NCBI GenBank assembly: GCA_004794785.1
Contig: SJOL01009849.1
Span: 1,624,418 to 1,688,417 of the forward strand
Reading direction: 5' to 3'
Length of the DNA: 64,000 nucleotides
Origin: Opisthorchis felineus
Lineage: Eukaryota; Platyhelminthes; Trematoda; Opisthorchiida; Opisthorchiidae
Shown here piece by piece: positions 39,401 through 53,000 of this stretch (positions are counted from its first letter, which is position 1; each line of letters begins with the position of its first letter). A program made the translations under genes and the position numbers. The notes under the pieces are model-generated. The model was not told the DNA's origin and searched no databases. It was given only the letters and a program-made list of their open reading frames with translations.

Positions 39401-40967
39401 CAGAATAAATAGCAAGCCTTAGATGATCTGTTGTTGCAATAGCTGGGGGTTGATTAATACGGAGGGACAAGAAGTAAGGTGGCTACTTCTTCGCCTGCTT
39501 ACTGTCTTGGAGCTTAGGCTAAAGTTTACATGCAGAAAAGGGGTTCAAATTTGGTAAGAATATGAGCAGTCATTTGGATACTGGATCCAGAGCATGAAGT
39601 AGACGGAAGTGTGACGGCTGTGAACTAGGGACATTGGGACTAACACGGGAAGTCACAAGACAGTGAGGAATCAACCGTGGCAGAAGACGAAACCCAGTTC
39701 AAGTGCCGATAGTGGGAAACTACTTAGAAGGTTGCATAAGATAAGGGGACACAGGTATATGGAGCTTCGCAAACCACCGAAACGTACTCTGGTCAGTAAG
39801 GGGTACGTGGAAATCTGAGGAGTTTGACACACATAAGTGTTGTACATCAGCGACACTCATAGCGTTCCTCGGTCGGTAGACACGTTCAATTAATTTCTCA
39901 TCGATGACATCGGAAGGGGGACAACTTTTGACTGCTTTCTGTTTGCTGGCGCTGGATACGAGAGGACGGGCTGATGTGTTCCGGCCACCTGATAGTGCGA
40001 GCGTTGCACCGGGCAACAGTGCTGCTCGTTGCATTGACGATATCATTTGACCCGCTGAAGGGGGTGCAAAAGGATCTGTAGTGCGGGTAGTGGTAGCCTG
40101 GAAGAGAAAAGCAATTGTGGATCAAAATTCCTGAGAACTTTCCATGGTGGATTTACCGACCACGTCGACAGGTGACATCGTAATGTCCTATCGGTGAATA
40201 TAATGGGACCGGATCAGTGGTTAAGCTCGGTTAGTTTTTCGATTACAGACCACGTTGTAACACCGACGAGCAGTTACACGATGCGGTCAACGGCCATTGA
40301 CTTAATCTTGAGGAGGTCTATTTTATGAAGGGTCACAGATGGACACGCACTGACATAGTGTACATTCATCAATTTGTCCTGTTCCATGGAAGCAGCAGCC
40401 AACCTAGACTTTTGGTCGGGGCTTTCGTGCTTAATTTTAAAGCTCGGCGAAAAGATCAAGAGCCATCTGATGAACTGCCAATGAAGTAACACCCCGATCA
40501 TCTCTGGATTATTTCTATTCATCGGATGATTGAGTAAAAATAGCTCATTTTTCATATCCCTTCCCCTCTAACTACATCCATCGGATCGGTCATTTAAACC
40601 ACCGAAAAACGAAATCAATCCATATGTTTCAGATTGATGAATATGTGCTCCGCTAAACACAGCATTACAACGCTCTTGCCCAGGTGTGTGTGCAGCAGGG
40701 AATGTAGCGTGATCCAAAAAAGTTACGATTCAGGTGGAGCATAGCGTGAGTTATCTCCTTTAATTATATTTCTCGAAATAAACGTATGTTGGTTATTCAT
40801 TACTGTAGACGCATGAATATCCTGTCAGTAATGAGAAAGCTTCAAGGCTATAAACTCAAGACGTGCACTGCTCACTCACCTGTAACTTATAAATTTCTAC
40901 GGCCTCGCCCTCCTTAAGCACAGCCAGGAGGTCATCGGTTGGGTTCCAAAATGTCACAGGTACAACT

Positions 40968-41006
<39 letters not shown>

Positions 41007-44000
41007 AAGCGACAATGATAGGCCTACAATTGACACGAGTGTATTTGATAGGATGGGTTAATGCAATACAGAATACTGTGTCCTAGACCAAGCACTATTT
41101 TTGCCACGAAAGTATTAAACACCACTAGAAAAGAATAATATAACGCAAAAAAGGATCACTGCCCAGTGTTTTGCTAGAAATGGCCACTGAATCACTCATG
41201 GTTTCACTGCTCCCTTCGCATTCACTTTACACACCGAAAAGCCTCCTTTGGTATGATAACGGTCGATTAGTTCGGAAAACATTCACATTAAAGTAATGTC
41301 CATGACCATAAATTTTCGAATGACGTAACAGTCGAGTAGTAAGATTACGAAACCACAGGAAAAGCCACTTCAAGTCATTCCGGATGGTGGTCATTATTGC
41401 GCAGGTGGTGTATCTGCACTGCTAATCAGCCAAAGAACGTGGGTTCCGATCCTCATCAACACTAGAAAGCTGTGCATAGATAAGCGACAGCATTAATTAC
41501 CTTCTCAGGTAAAAAAAACGTTTTACGATATCTTCACTACTTACAAGACATGTACACGCTGCGATGCTGTAGCAAAATTAACTCGATTCTAGCGTGCTAC
41601 ATGGCATACAGATGAGGAAGGAACAAATGCGTTTAACTGATGATTTGAACCTTCAGTCGGATAGCCTTAATTCCGGTAAACCGACAGAACAGAATATAGA
41701 ACGAGGGGCCACGGGAGCAGCAAGTAATTATGGAGGGAGAGAGAGAGGAATTAAAAAAGGGGGAAATCTGTGTAAGTAGTATCCGGTAGTACTTTGTACA
41801 TCACATGATTTCATAAGGGTGCGAGGGTCATAAAGTGGTAATTGAGCTACACAATCGAGAAACAAACAAAGGTTCAGCAAGTTTGTACAGGTATGAAAGA
41901 AACAAATGAGTAGGAAATTGTGGAGGCATCACAGATCACTCTTGGAAGTGATAGCGAAGGTTGTAACATCCTGAGCTCGCGGTAGCCCAGCGATTAAGGC
42001 GCGAAACTACTGACCGGAAAGTGGTTTGTTCGAACCCTACCCTAAATTTTCGACTTTATTTTTCTAGGCTCGGGTGACATGGCAGTATATCAGCCCTCAT
42101 GCTTCCTTCTGAATGCACGACAACTATAGAGCGAAAGGGGATTGTAGCTGTATCAGAGATGGCATTCGTTAATACTCCAGTTCAAAGTTAAACCCGAAGG
42201 AGAATTCTACGGATGATGAATTGCAAAGGACCATCAGGCCATTCGCAGACCAAGTATAAACAATAAGGTTCTCATTTTAAACTTGCAACCACATGTGTTA
42301 CGTTACTAAGATGACTAAGTTGCCAGTGAGAAAGTCGTTGGTACAAACGGAGCAGTCTTCTTTGGCGAAGTCATGACGTACATTAAGGCATCACAATGTG
42401 TTAACGGCTCACAAAAGAAAGTTCCAATAGGCATGAAGTGACCAGGCAATGTTGAGAAATATAGTGCAAAATGTGGAGAGAAATTGCGTACCATAATTCA
42501 GGGATACATCTTTCGGATGAAGTCCAGCCACACGAACCCGCAGAAGTGGAGTCACCTAGAATAAGGAGAAGGTAATGCACTCAAATTCGAGATGATTTTG
42601 GAGTGAAATCCCATGCGTACATGACTCAATCGGACAATGCGATCAACCGAAGACTAACCTTCCTAGGTTTAGTCACTTCATCCATGGCGCTTCTTAGTGA
42701 AGTTTCTTTGAATTGTTTGATGGCGTCACGCTGGACATCACTGAGCTCGGATTCGGCTTCTGTCGGGTCAAGAGCGCCCATAACAGCGGCAAACAAAGCT
42801 TCGCCATCCGTACCCAAAGAAGCTAGCTGAGATGGTGTAGGCTGCTTCCGACCAGTAGTACCTGTAACAGAGTAGACCTTCAGATGACCAAGGCTCGGTT
42901 ACAGAGTACGCCATAATCAGCTTCCAGAACACCAATAAACATATTTCTAATTTGAATGAGGGAATACCTTCCAGGCTAACTGGACTTTCTTGTGGAACTT
43001 AACAGATCTTCGGACGATGAACGACATGGTTTACGGCAAATGCAAGCGTTTCTTTCGTCCTACGCAACAACGCACTCAATCCCACGACTGAAAACTCATA
43101 TACACCTGTCAGAAAACTGGAGAACAGCGCAGTGCTTCAGTGAAGACAGAGCGGTCTACAAACTGCAGACACGGGTAGGTAAAATCACCCGTTGTCCGTT
43201 CTTTCATCAAGTAGTGTGGGCGAAATGGCTCAGTGGTTAGAGCACGAATTTACTGACCGGAAGGCCCGTGGTTTAAACCTGACCTTTGCGTCTCGACTTC
43301 TCCTGTCTAGGCTTGGGAAGCCTGACAACATCCCATCCCTCGTGCTTACTTCGGATGGCACGGCAGATAGGCACCGAAAGGATATTACAGCTGAACGATT
43401 TCGACTTTTGAACAAGCGTGTTCCACTGGTATTAGAACACTCCTTCCACATGCTCAAGTCCAACTATCTCCATAATCAATGGAATCAAACTATTCACCAT
43501 CATTACCAGCTGTAAAGGCCACTTACTCGCCGTTATAACTGTCACAGTTTCGTTCACCGATGATTCCAGGAGGTGGGGTAGACAGCTACACATCGGAGGC
43601 GGTAGCTGATACAATTGATGTGTAAATACAGGGGTGTCAGTGGACTTTTCACTGGGAGGGGGGTCGGGAGGGGAAGCTATGCACTGAAGGCAATAGCTCG
43701 GATGAATGGGCGCAATTGAAGGTGCAACTGGGCCGTGTCTGACAATGTCCCTAACCATTGATGTGTCCCGTTTCGGGTTCCGTATCCAGAGAGACGCAAT
43801 GACCAGCGCAGCTGAGTTTGCCAGTAACGGCTTTCGTGTCTCGCTGCCAATTTATTATCTGACCTCTCCTGCCTCGTTTTCACCCATCGCATGGTTGTGC
43901 GAAAAAGGCTTTTGGAGGAAGTCGGCCAACTGGCATACAGAGCACATGGCCAAGCCAGCGCAACCTATGGAGTGTGATCAGTTCACCTGTTGTGGGCAAT

Positions 44001-47000
44001 TTATTTCTTCTGAAAACCGTTCTACGTAGTTCAGAATTACTGATCCGGTGTTCCCACCAGACTCGGTCAGTGCTCCGAAGACATCGATGCTCAAACAGTG
44101 AAAAATTTTTGACGTCCACAGCGCGCAGGGGCCAGGTTTCTGACCCTATACTAATATGAAGCGCACCGCAGCAGTATAAATTTGACCCTTGACGGATAAC
44201 ATGATGTCACACCCACGCCACAGGTGATGCAGGTTCACGAAAGATCTGGCCTTTCCAATCCGGATGAAAACGCCATCTTTCGCAAGACCACCGCGACTGA
44301 TACAGCTGCCCTGGTAGACAAATTCGTCTATTATTTTAATCGACTCATCTGCAAGCATGAGATTAGGGTTCGAGTTCAGTTCAATCGGGACAGGTCAATA
44401 CACTGCCAAAAGAATGCCCTTTTTAGTAATGATTCTCATTCAGGAAGCTAAATATACTTTAATGAAAAGCTTCCTAAAAATAGTACGAGAGCGCAACCCC
44501 CAAAACTGGTGTGACACTCGAGATATCTTAACTTCGGAATGTACTGAAAGCGCCTACCGATACCTTTTGCACATTTTATCGCGATACCCCAAAGCATCCC
44601 TCTAGAGAGAAGTCAGTATCACCATCGACAGCCATATACCAGTAGTAGATACAGGCGTCTGACCACCTTACAGCCATGCAGCCATGTCCTAGTAAAGAGT
44701 AGAAGGAAAGAGGAACGATGAGGACTTAGTACAAACAGTTTTACGTGCTTAGGAGAATCGAGGACAGATTGCCTAGACCTTGAAACAGTAAATAAGTAGA
44801 CGCATCTGAGCATCATATCGGAGTAAAATACCTTCAGTGACATGGGCCCAACGTCCCCTGCGAACCTCACATAGTATGAGCCAAACATACAACGATAGGC
44901 AAACATTCGCTAGGATGTCTGACTTGGAGCTCACCAGGCACCTGCCATATGCTGCAAGACTTTTAGTCATGTGCAAGGAGAATCACGTATGTCCCAATCA
45001 GGAAGGCGCGATTATCCCATAGCATTCGGTATGAGAGCAGCCACCTTCATTTCGCGTTACCAAATCATAGCCTACTCCCCGAGGACCTTTCCACAACAAG
45101 AGTTTGAGGTGGAAAGGAGCGCTTTCTTTAGTAGACGGTGGTTCGGCATGCATAGTACGTGTCCTAACTACCTCCATTTGATTGGTTTTATTTACTAAAT
45201 CATTACAATGCAATCGCTTATGCATCACACGCACGCTTCAGTCAACTGTGCTTGCTATGCTGTGCAGGAATTAATGATCACTCCCGCATCGAATGCCGGC
45301 CATCCAACGCCTAATGTGCGATCCCACTAGAGAGAGATCATTCTCCAGGATAGGCTCCCAGTTTTCGTCTGTCTTGAGGGATTACTGCAGCTCTAACGTT
45401 TGACATGGTTCTTAGGTTTGGTCAAACCCGGAACGTAAAGGTGAAAGACAGGTGAAACTTACCGCGAACAGTGGGTAACAGGTTGTCCAAGGCTTGGTCT
45501 AAAGCCCGACGCCGTTGTTGCTCGAACTGGGCAACCTCAGCCTGTTCAGCCCTTTCGCTACGAAACAAATGACGGCGCAAACCAGGTGATTTCCCGTCCC
45601 TTTCATTGGCTGATTCAGGTAAGGCCTCCAACGTTTCCATATATTGCAGTGGAAACCGACGCTGCATGGACCGACACCAATTGTGTAGAGGTGAGATGCG
45701 CGTTGGATGATACGTGGAAAGGAAACGAGCGTAAACGCACACACATTGTTAACTAAACTATACTTAGTAAAAAAAGATGCAATAAAATGAAGTACAGAAG
45801 TGCCACGCTGTTCACACTTTAAAGGATATGTGAGGCAGATATACAAGATATACAATCTTCGTCCAACCCTTCAGTCTTTATCCATAAGCAATCTTTGGAG
45901 TCCGAAAGAACAATCGGCAAGAAATACCTACGGTAAAATTCTTAGGCCTCCTCATTGACTAATAAGATAACCGAGGCGTCGCCTCTTCGATCATTCGATA
46001 ATAATGATGCAGATGACAATAAATACTCATTAAACATCTGCCTGCGACGGACAATGGACTCACCGAAAGTGACACAGTAGAAACTTGAAGATGAGGGCTC
46101 TGTAACGTATGCTTGTACTACTGAAGATATGCTCCCATACTACATCGACAACGGTCGCTTAGACCATTTGTTTCTGGAAACAAGTAAGCAACAGTAATGC
46201 ACGAACAATGCGTTGCGCATTGTTGACAATCAGTGGAACCGTAGGGCACAAAAATGCATGTCAACAAAACTGTTTCTCGGCTAGCCAGACGGAAGGTGCG
46301 GCTTCCAGCTTATGAGCACTAGTGACGAGATCCAATGAGGCTGGAACAGCAATACAGTGACCGTCGGTATTTCAGCACGAGTCAATGGAGCTTTACGCGA
46401 CGAAATTACTTAAAAAGGTAATACGGGACCGGGGGTCCGGAACATGCACTCTGGTCATACTTGGATATCCTATCACCGAAAAACGATACTTGCTGGCTGC
46501 TGTTCCGCTTGAAGGATATCTGTTACGCCCTGAAGGGGACGGGGGTAAACTACTGTATATTCATTAAATGCTTGAAAGGAGTCCGTGAAGTTGAGTAAGT
46601 CGTCCTAAATGGTAGGATTTCACCTAGAGGCGAAAGAAGAATATCCTACGCTTTTTGAAGAGAGGCTGACAGAAGAGCAACGCGAGACCGAATTGATACA
46701 ATGGTTCACTAAAAAGATTTTCCAACTTGCCTGGTGCAGCGCCTCTTCATCATGAACAGGGAAAACAACTTAATCAATTCCAAGTTATTCTGATCAAGCA
46801 TGATAGTCGCATAAGGTGCCTAAATACGCTTCCAGAGAATCCCCCATTTAACAGCACCAAGGTGTCCTCGTGTGCATCCCCATTACCATTCATAGCAACG
46901 ACATAGCATATGGCTGTTTACTGCCGTACAGGAACCACAGAGAAAAAAGACGCAGTGGTAGCATTTCAAGATGCTAAAACCTCCTAACCCAGAGTCAAAC

Positions 47001-50000
47001 AAGCTAACTATGGGCTGTTTGCAGGAACGTCACGGTAGCTTTACAACCACGCCTGGAGTATCTCCACCCAACTCCAAAAAGGGCAACGTGGTCGTACTCC
47101 CAGACAAGTTGCAGCAACAACTCCTGAAATTCCCGTGAAATCCCTCCTAATCCCTAATTTTCATATCGGCGCAGTAAGAAAGGACAAACCACATTGTTAA
47201 TTTCGGATTACTCACCTGAACCACCACACGAATCCCCGAACACAATCCCCCGTCGGGCAACAAGGTGCACAGGGGAACCGGATATAATCCGCACCAAGAA
47301 CCGGGTTGTTCAAAAGAGTAACCAAGACGGGTGAACCATGAACACGGGCGTGTGGAATTACCGTGCAATCGGAGACAAACACCCATCGCAGCACCGTCCG
47401 CCCCGAACAGATGACCATACTGGCTGTCCTCTCCGGAGCACTTCACACTACGTACAGCCACGCTAGCACCGGTAGCAGCATCTATATGAACCAGCTCGGC
47501 ACCTGCAGTGACAAACTTTGTTCCAACGCGAATTCGACCAGATCGGACGAGTCGAATCAAAGCCCCATCAAGCTGACAGTTCACTTGGTACCAACCATCG
47601 GTGACGCGTACATTGAATTGGCTCGAACCTATCGCAGTTACTTCGGAAACACATAGTACGAGGCGACGTGCGGGTGTGTCGTCTAGTTCAACAATTCTTC
47701 GCAAAGCCGGTCTTCATGAAAGAGAAAGATTAAACTAGAATAAGATCCTGAACTGAATCAAGTAATAACAAATCTACGTCAACCAGGTTATCAGACTCGG
47801 CATGGGTTTCCTCAAATAAATGAGCGTAGGCATCTGTGTCCAAAACTGGTGCTACTGACAACGAGGATGTTAAAGGAACCACCGTATCCATAAGAGATAG
47901 TCTCTTTGGCCTACACTAATTTCAAACATGCCATTCGTAAGATGTTCAACTATCAAAGATTTATCGAAATAGATCTATGGCAGCACATCTCACCAGGGAA
48001 AAGGACAGAAGTGTCACACAAAGAGCAGAAGCATCACTGTTACTCGATATACAACACTACTTGTATCGCATAGTTTTCACACAACAGTCGGAGGAACAAC
48101 ACAAGCCGTATAATTGACTGCTGCTCGAGCCCTCATATTTTCAAACTGAACCCAGAAACAAGAGCAAGGGTACTGCAAGTGTTTTAGTCAACCATCAACT
48201 CACCCTCAGGTAGATCGTACCGGCTCCATAAAGATGCTCTGCTATCGTGGAGAAGGAGTCTTAGTAAACGGTTTAGGGCCATTTGCACTGCATAGCATAA
48301 CAGATTTTCGAAAAAAGTGAGGGCCTTGTCAATCAAGCGCAACAGAGCTCATTCTACGGATGTCGCTTAACTATACGCAACACAGTAAGGAATTCACGTG
48401 CCTCCATAGAGGCATATTTGTTGAAGTGGTTTACATAACGGCGCGCAACGACGCGTTTGTGGTGACGGGGTCAAATGCTACGCGGGCTATGTAGATATTA
48501 CTTGAGGGCAATATTATGAGGGTTAAAGGAGCGAAGTTATCCTTTTTATCGAATTTTTAAAGCCAAAACACAGCGATGTGGAATAAGTTGTTGCAATCCG
48601 ACGTTTCGGTTGCCGTGGGCAGCCTTTTTGAAGGATTTCTACAATCAAACGTCGGATTACAAGAACTTATTCCAGAACGCTGTTTTAAATTTACAAATTC
48701 CATACTGTACACCAGATGGCGCTAAATCTTTTAAACACTATCAGAGCCAAATTCTGACCGGAACTCCAAAGTTCTCCTTTATTTTCAAATTTGCTGCCTA
48801 ATTTAGGGCTGTGGTTCAGTTCATGGCAGACAAATGGATCAAAACCAGGGCCATTATTAGAAAGGATTACGAAAGAGTGACGTCTTCTGTGTGGCGTACG
48901 AGTCAGAATGGAGACTCACCTCTCAACTTGTTCTAGTTCCCTATCATAGCGATACTTTAATCGCAACAGTACATGATGTGGCGTGAAGTAGTCCACCGGT
49001 AGTCGGAATGGGCTATCCGGTACTGACGCCCTCAGTGTCGTGCTCCCCAGCTTCCATACGAGCTGGTCGTAGTGATTAGAGAGCCATCCTTGTGAAGTCA
49101 ATTGACAGCAGACGCTTGGAGAGGCCAGAAAAGCGCTGAGGAGAGATCAGAGAGGAAAATTGATTAAATTTTGAAGGAGTGCAATAACTTGTCCATATAC
49201 CTACCGAGTATATACAATACTCACCAAATCTATGCACTGTATTTGCTCCACATAACCTTGTCAGTAAAAGGCCTAAGCATCCGGTAACATCTGATTCCTT
49301 CGACCTAACAAGTTACTTCGTTTCATTCTGACAACAACAAACCGTTTACGTATGTACGGTGGTTTGGGTCGCCTCAACTTCTGGCAGCAGACAGTATGGG
49401 GTGGAACGGGTTGATGGGTGTAGAAAACGAGCAGAAACGAAAGAACAGAGGGCCATTGATTAATGCTAAATGTCCGGAGACCAGCCACTCTAAGTAACCG
49501 AAGATCGCTTCGACTGGACTAGTGTCGCGTGTGGGCTACAGAGCGAACGAAGGTATGCCCTGATTGGTCAGAATGTCAGCCAATCAGAGGCGAGCATTTA
49601 TGGCTCGGCACTTCCCACCCCCTCACGAAGATTCTAGCGGAGTCTTGTGGAACATTGTGATAACCCTACAAATTCAGTTGTAATAAGTTTCCTTTGTCTC
49701 CATAAACGGAGGTGTCAAGCTATCGTGCCTTTTGGTACATCATAATGGGTAGAAAAAGAAGTCAAGGAACGACATAGAAGTCCCAATGCCGTTCGCAAGA
49801 TACAACAACAATGCAACAGTGTCGCTTGTTGAGGGACATCACCATACCTATAACCACTGACGTAGTGGTTCTCCGACTTCCCAACCTCGCGGACGGAATG
49901 CACTAGCGTATCTAAGACCAAACGTTTTTCATGCATCGCCTTCCAAGTCATGCGGTGACGAGCTTGAGAACCTCTCCACTGAGCAAGCAGGCTACCACGA

Positions 50001-53000
50001 GGCAATCGGTTGTCCGCGGGACAAATCGCATGGCCAAGATAGTGTGAATGGCGCAACCGAATCAACTCATCAAAGGGACATGCAGCTAGTTTGTTTCTAT
50101 TGAATTTCCGATGTTTCCATGACATAAGTGCAGTGTCTGGAGTTAATAAAACGGTGAGTCACACATGCTCAGCCACATTCAAGGTAGTACTAGATACGTG
50201 CAGTACTTGAACAACACCGATTAACTACCTGCTAACTAAAACTGTCTATCACTAAGCGCAAGGAGTGTAGTAAAGAGATTAGTGCTAGACTTAGGTGGCT
50301 TTTCGCATCTTCACAGAGTAATTCGTCCAGCACTGCTCACCAACTGGTTTCAAGCCCCATATGAAATCTCAAGCCACAACCTGGTAAGTAAGCTGCCTGA
50401 AACTGGGTGATATGAAACCACGAACGCCAACAGCTCGGTAGACGTAGCTAATGAAGTTCGGGGCACAAACACAGTTCTGGTGAATATTTTCAGAATCCAA
50501 CGGCCAAGCTGAAAGATTATGAGCGATCCTCGGGCTAACAGTTGACGATGGTTACATGTCTTCTGCCTTTCAGACTGGAACTGATCGTGCAAAAGCTAGA
50601 GCTAGAGTCATCAACACAAGGTCAGCAGCTATGAGGAGACCATAACGACCAAATTTCCATTGACGGTCGGTCCAACTTTTCGAAGTTGTAAGCAAAGCAC
50701 GATGAACTAAAGAAACTAGGCCCCAAGGTCCATTGTCGCAATATGTTAGAACATGACTGTAAACGCAGTAAGGGACGTCAGTGAAAGGTATGAACGAGAC
50801 GATGTAACTTAGTGGGCCTTATGGGGTCCAGTCTCGGTGTTTTCACCGAAGAATGTCGAACTGGAAGAAATCCTCACAAGATTCATTTGGTCCGAGACTG
50901 GGATTGCATCAAACTACTGTCTTCTTGGTAGTTGATATCTCTTCGGAATGAAAAGATCTTCATTTCCGTTTACCTCTTGAAGGCTACAGTAGGACTAAAT
51001 ACAACCTAACCCCAAGAAGTGGTAAAAAAAACACATTGGTCCCCCGAACAAACCGAACTTATAGGGTCGGGAGTGACTTCTCAAAGTCCACTAATTACAA
51101 GCTAAATCTCATACAGACGGAGTGAAATGACTTCAGTTGAAGGGAACTCATCAAGATGGAATTTAATAGGAAGTAGCATCATGCTTTTTTTTTGGGTTGG
51201 TAACCGGTTTCACTAATCCGATTAAGAGGATCTGACGAACACACGGACTCATGATATCTCGGGAATTGTGTGAGGCCTTAAAATTGAATGCGTGTTTTTA
51301 AGTTGTGCAACACTCAGCAACCTGCGGTATGCTGAATCTAAAGGACAGAGTTAGCTTACTCAAGTATTTCCTCTTTTCCAACACAACCATAAGCGTCAGG
51401 AATGAGTATACCGCCATCTCCAGCCCCGTACGATGCGGGAAGAGAAGGTTTTTCCGTGTGATCGAGCATGTACGTCCGATCTAATTGCCAACGTAGTTGG
51501 GCTGCAGTACGTAAGGACCATCGATCTGTGTTCACAGGGAAGTGAATATTGTCCGGTAGATCGAAGGATCCAGCATGTCTGTCGTGCTTCTGGGTTCGTC
51601 TGGGCGATGATTCATGTGTCACCAAGTGGTTCAGTGGTATTAGGGGGGAACGTTCCGTTTTAGCCTGTCTGCAAGCGGCGCGCAACCTCCACAAAGACCC
51701 GGGACAGTACAGGGAACTAACCGGATTTTGACCCTGTTGCCGAGACAGAGTTTTGGGACCAGAATTTTTGGAGCGTTTTGGTTGTGGTAACTCCAACTTA
51801 TTTGCCAATATTTCTCGTTGCTCGGATCGTAATTGTTGTCTCCGTGCTTCTAGTCTAAATGAAGGAAACATGAACCAGAAAAAAATAAATGAACAATAGG
51901 CTGAATAGTTCACTAGTGACTCGACTGTACGTTCTGTCGAATCTCAGGACGAACTACCAGAACTGTGAACATGGTGCTTGTAGTGAACATTGTCACTTTG
52001 AAACAAAAAGATAAAGCCAAATTATACGACTTGGCTTTATATATATAATACGACTTGATCCTTATAAAGTGTCACAGACAGAAAAAGTTAAATGAAAAGA
52101 GATGAAATGGTGCACCAACTCATTGCCACCTAAAATTAACCGGGTGTTTTTCACGCATTACCCGGAGTTAAAGACCCCTTTGCTTGAGTATAAACATGGC
52201 GACTAACGGACTCTATTCCAGAGGGTTATACAAGATGGATGCCTGATGTACATTCCCCCTAGATAACAATGAGTAGTTCGGAGGTATTTTCGACACCGAC
52301 TGGTCAGATCAGAATAACCGAGTAGAAAAAATGCAGTTGAACAGACCATGTGCCCAGTGTGATGCTGAACTTCCTTGTAGATTGTCTGTGTCAGACGTAC
52401 GGGATCACTGTGCACACTATGCACTCTACAAACCCAATCAGATTGTTTCCTGCAACCATAGCCATCTACCTAGCTGAGACAGAGTGAATCGATTTGACGC
52501 GTGCTTACTGTTCACCTGATGGTTAGTCTTCAGTATTTTCAAAATGTGACATCGAACCAGAGCGAGCAAAACTCACTGACCCACAAGTTCACGAGTCAGG
52601 AAACTGGACGAAAACCCCGTCACATAGCAACGGACTATCCCTTTGAGCAAAGGAATGGGTTCGACTTCCTGGGACTGTGTTGAACCTCCTCTATCCGGTT
52701 TAGCTGAATGCCCCCATTCTTATGGTAATTTTAAAGATAAGCAGATGGTGCATGTAAAAACGAGAAATTCAGCTGGGTTCCAAGTGAGTCACCCGTCGAA
52801 CCCAGAAAGGTATGCAAGTGTATTTCGCTAATATGGAGTGTACTTTAGTGTGGTATTGCTGCATACCCCGGCCGACGGCCACAGCAACAACTTCAAAGGT
52901 AGTCGTGCTCGACGTACAGAAATATGCCTCCATACAAAAGATATGCCGCTTGGATTACCTAAAAGAGACCTGGTTCTAATATGTTCTGAACGGTCCCAAA

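Noticed and set aside
47363..47656. Plus-strand open frame over OB1
   Set aside because: Shadow of the conserved OB1 exon on the other strand.
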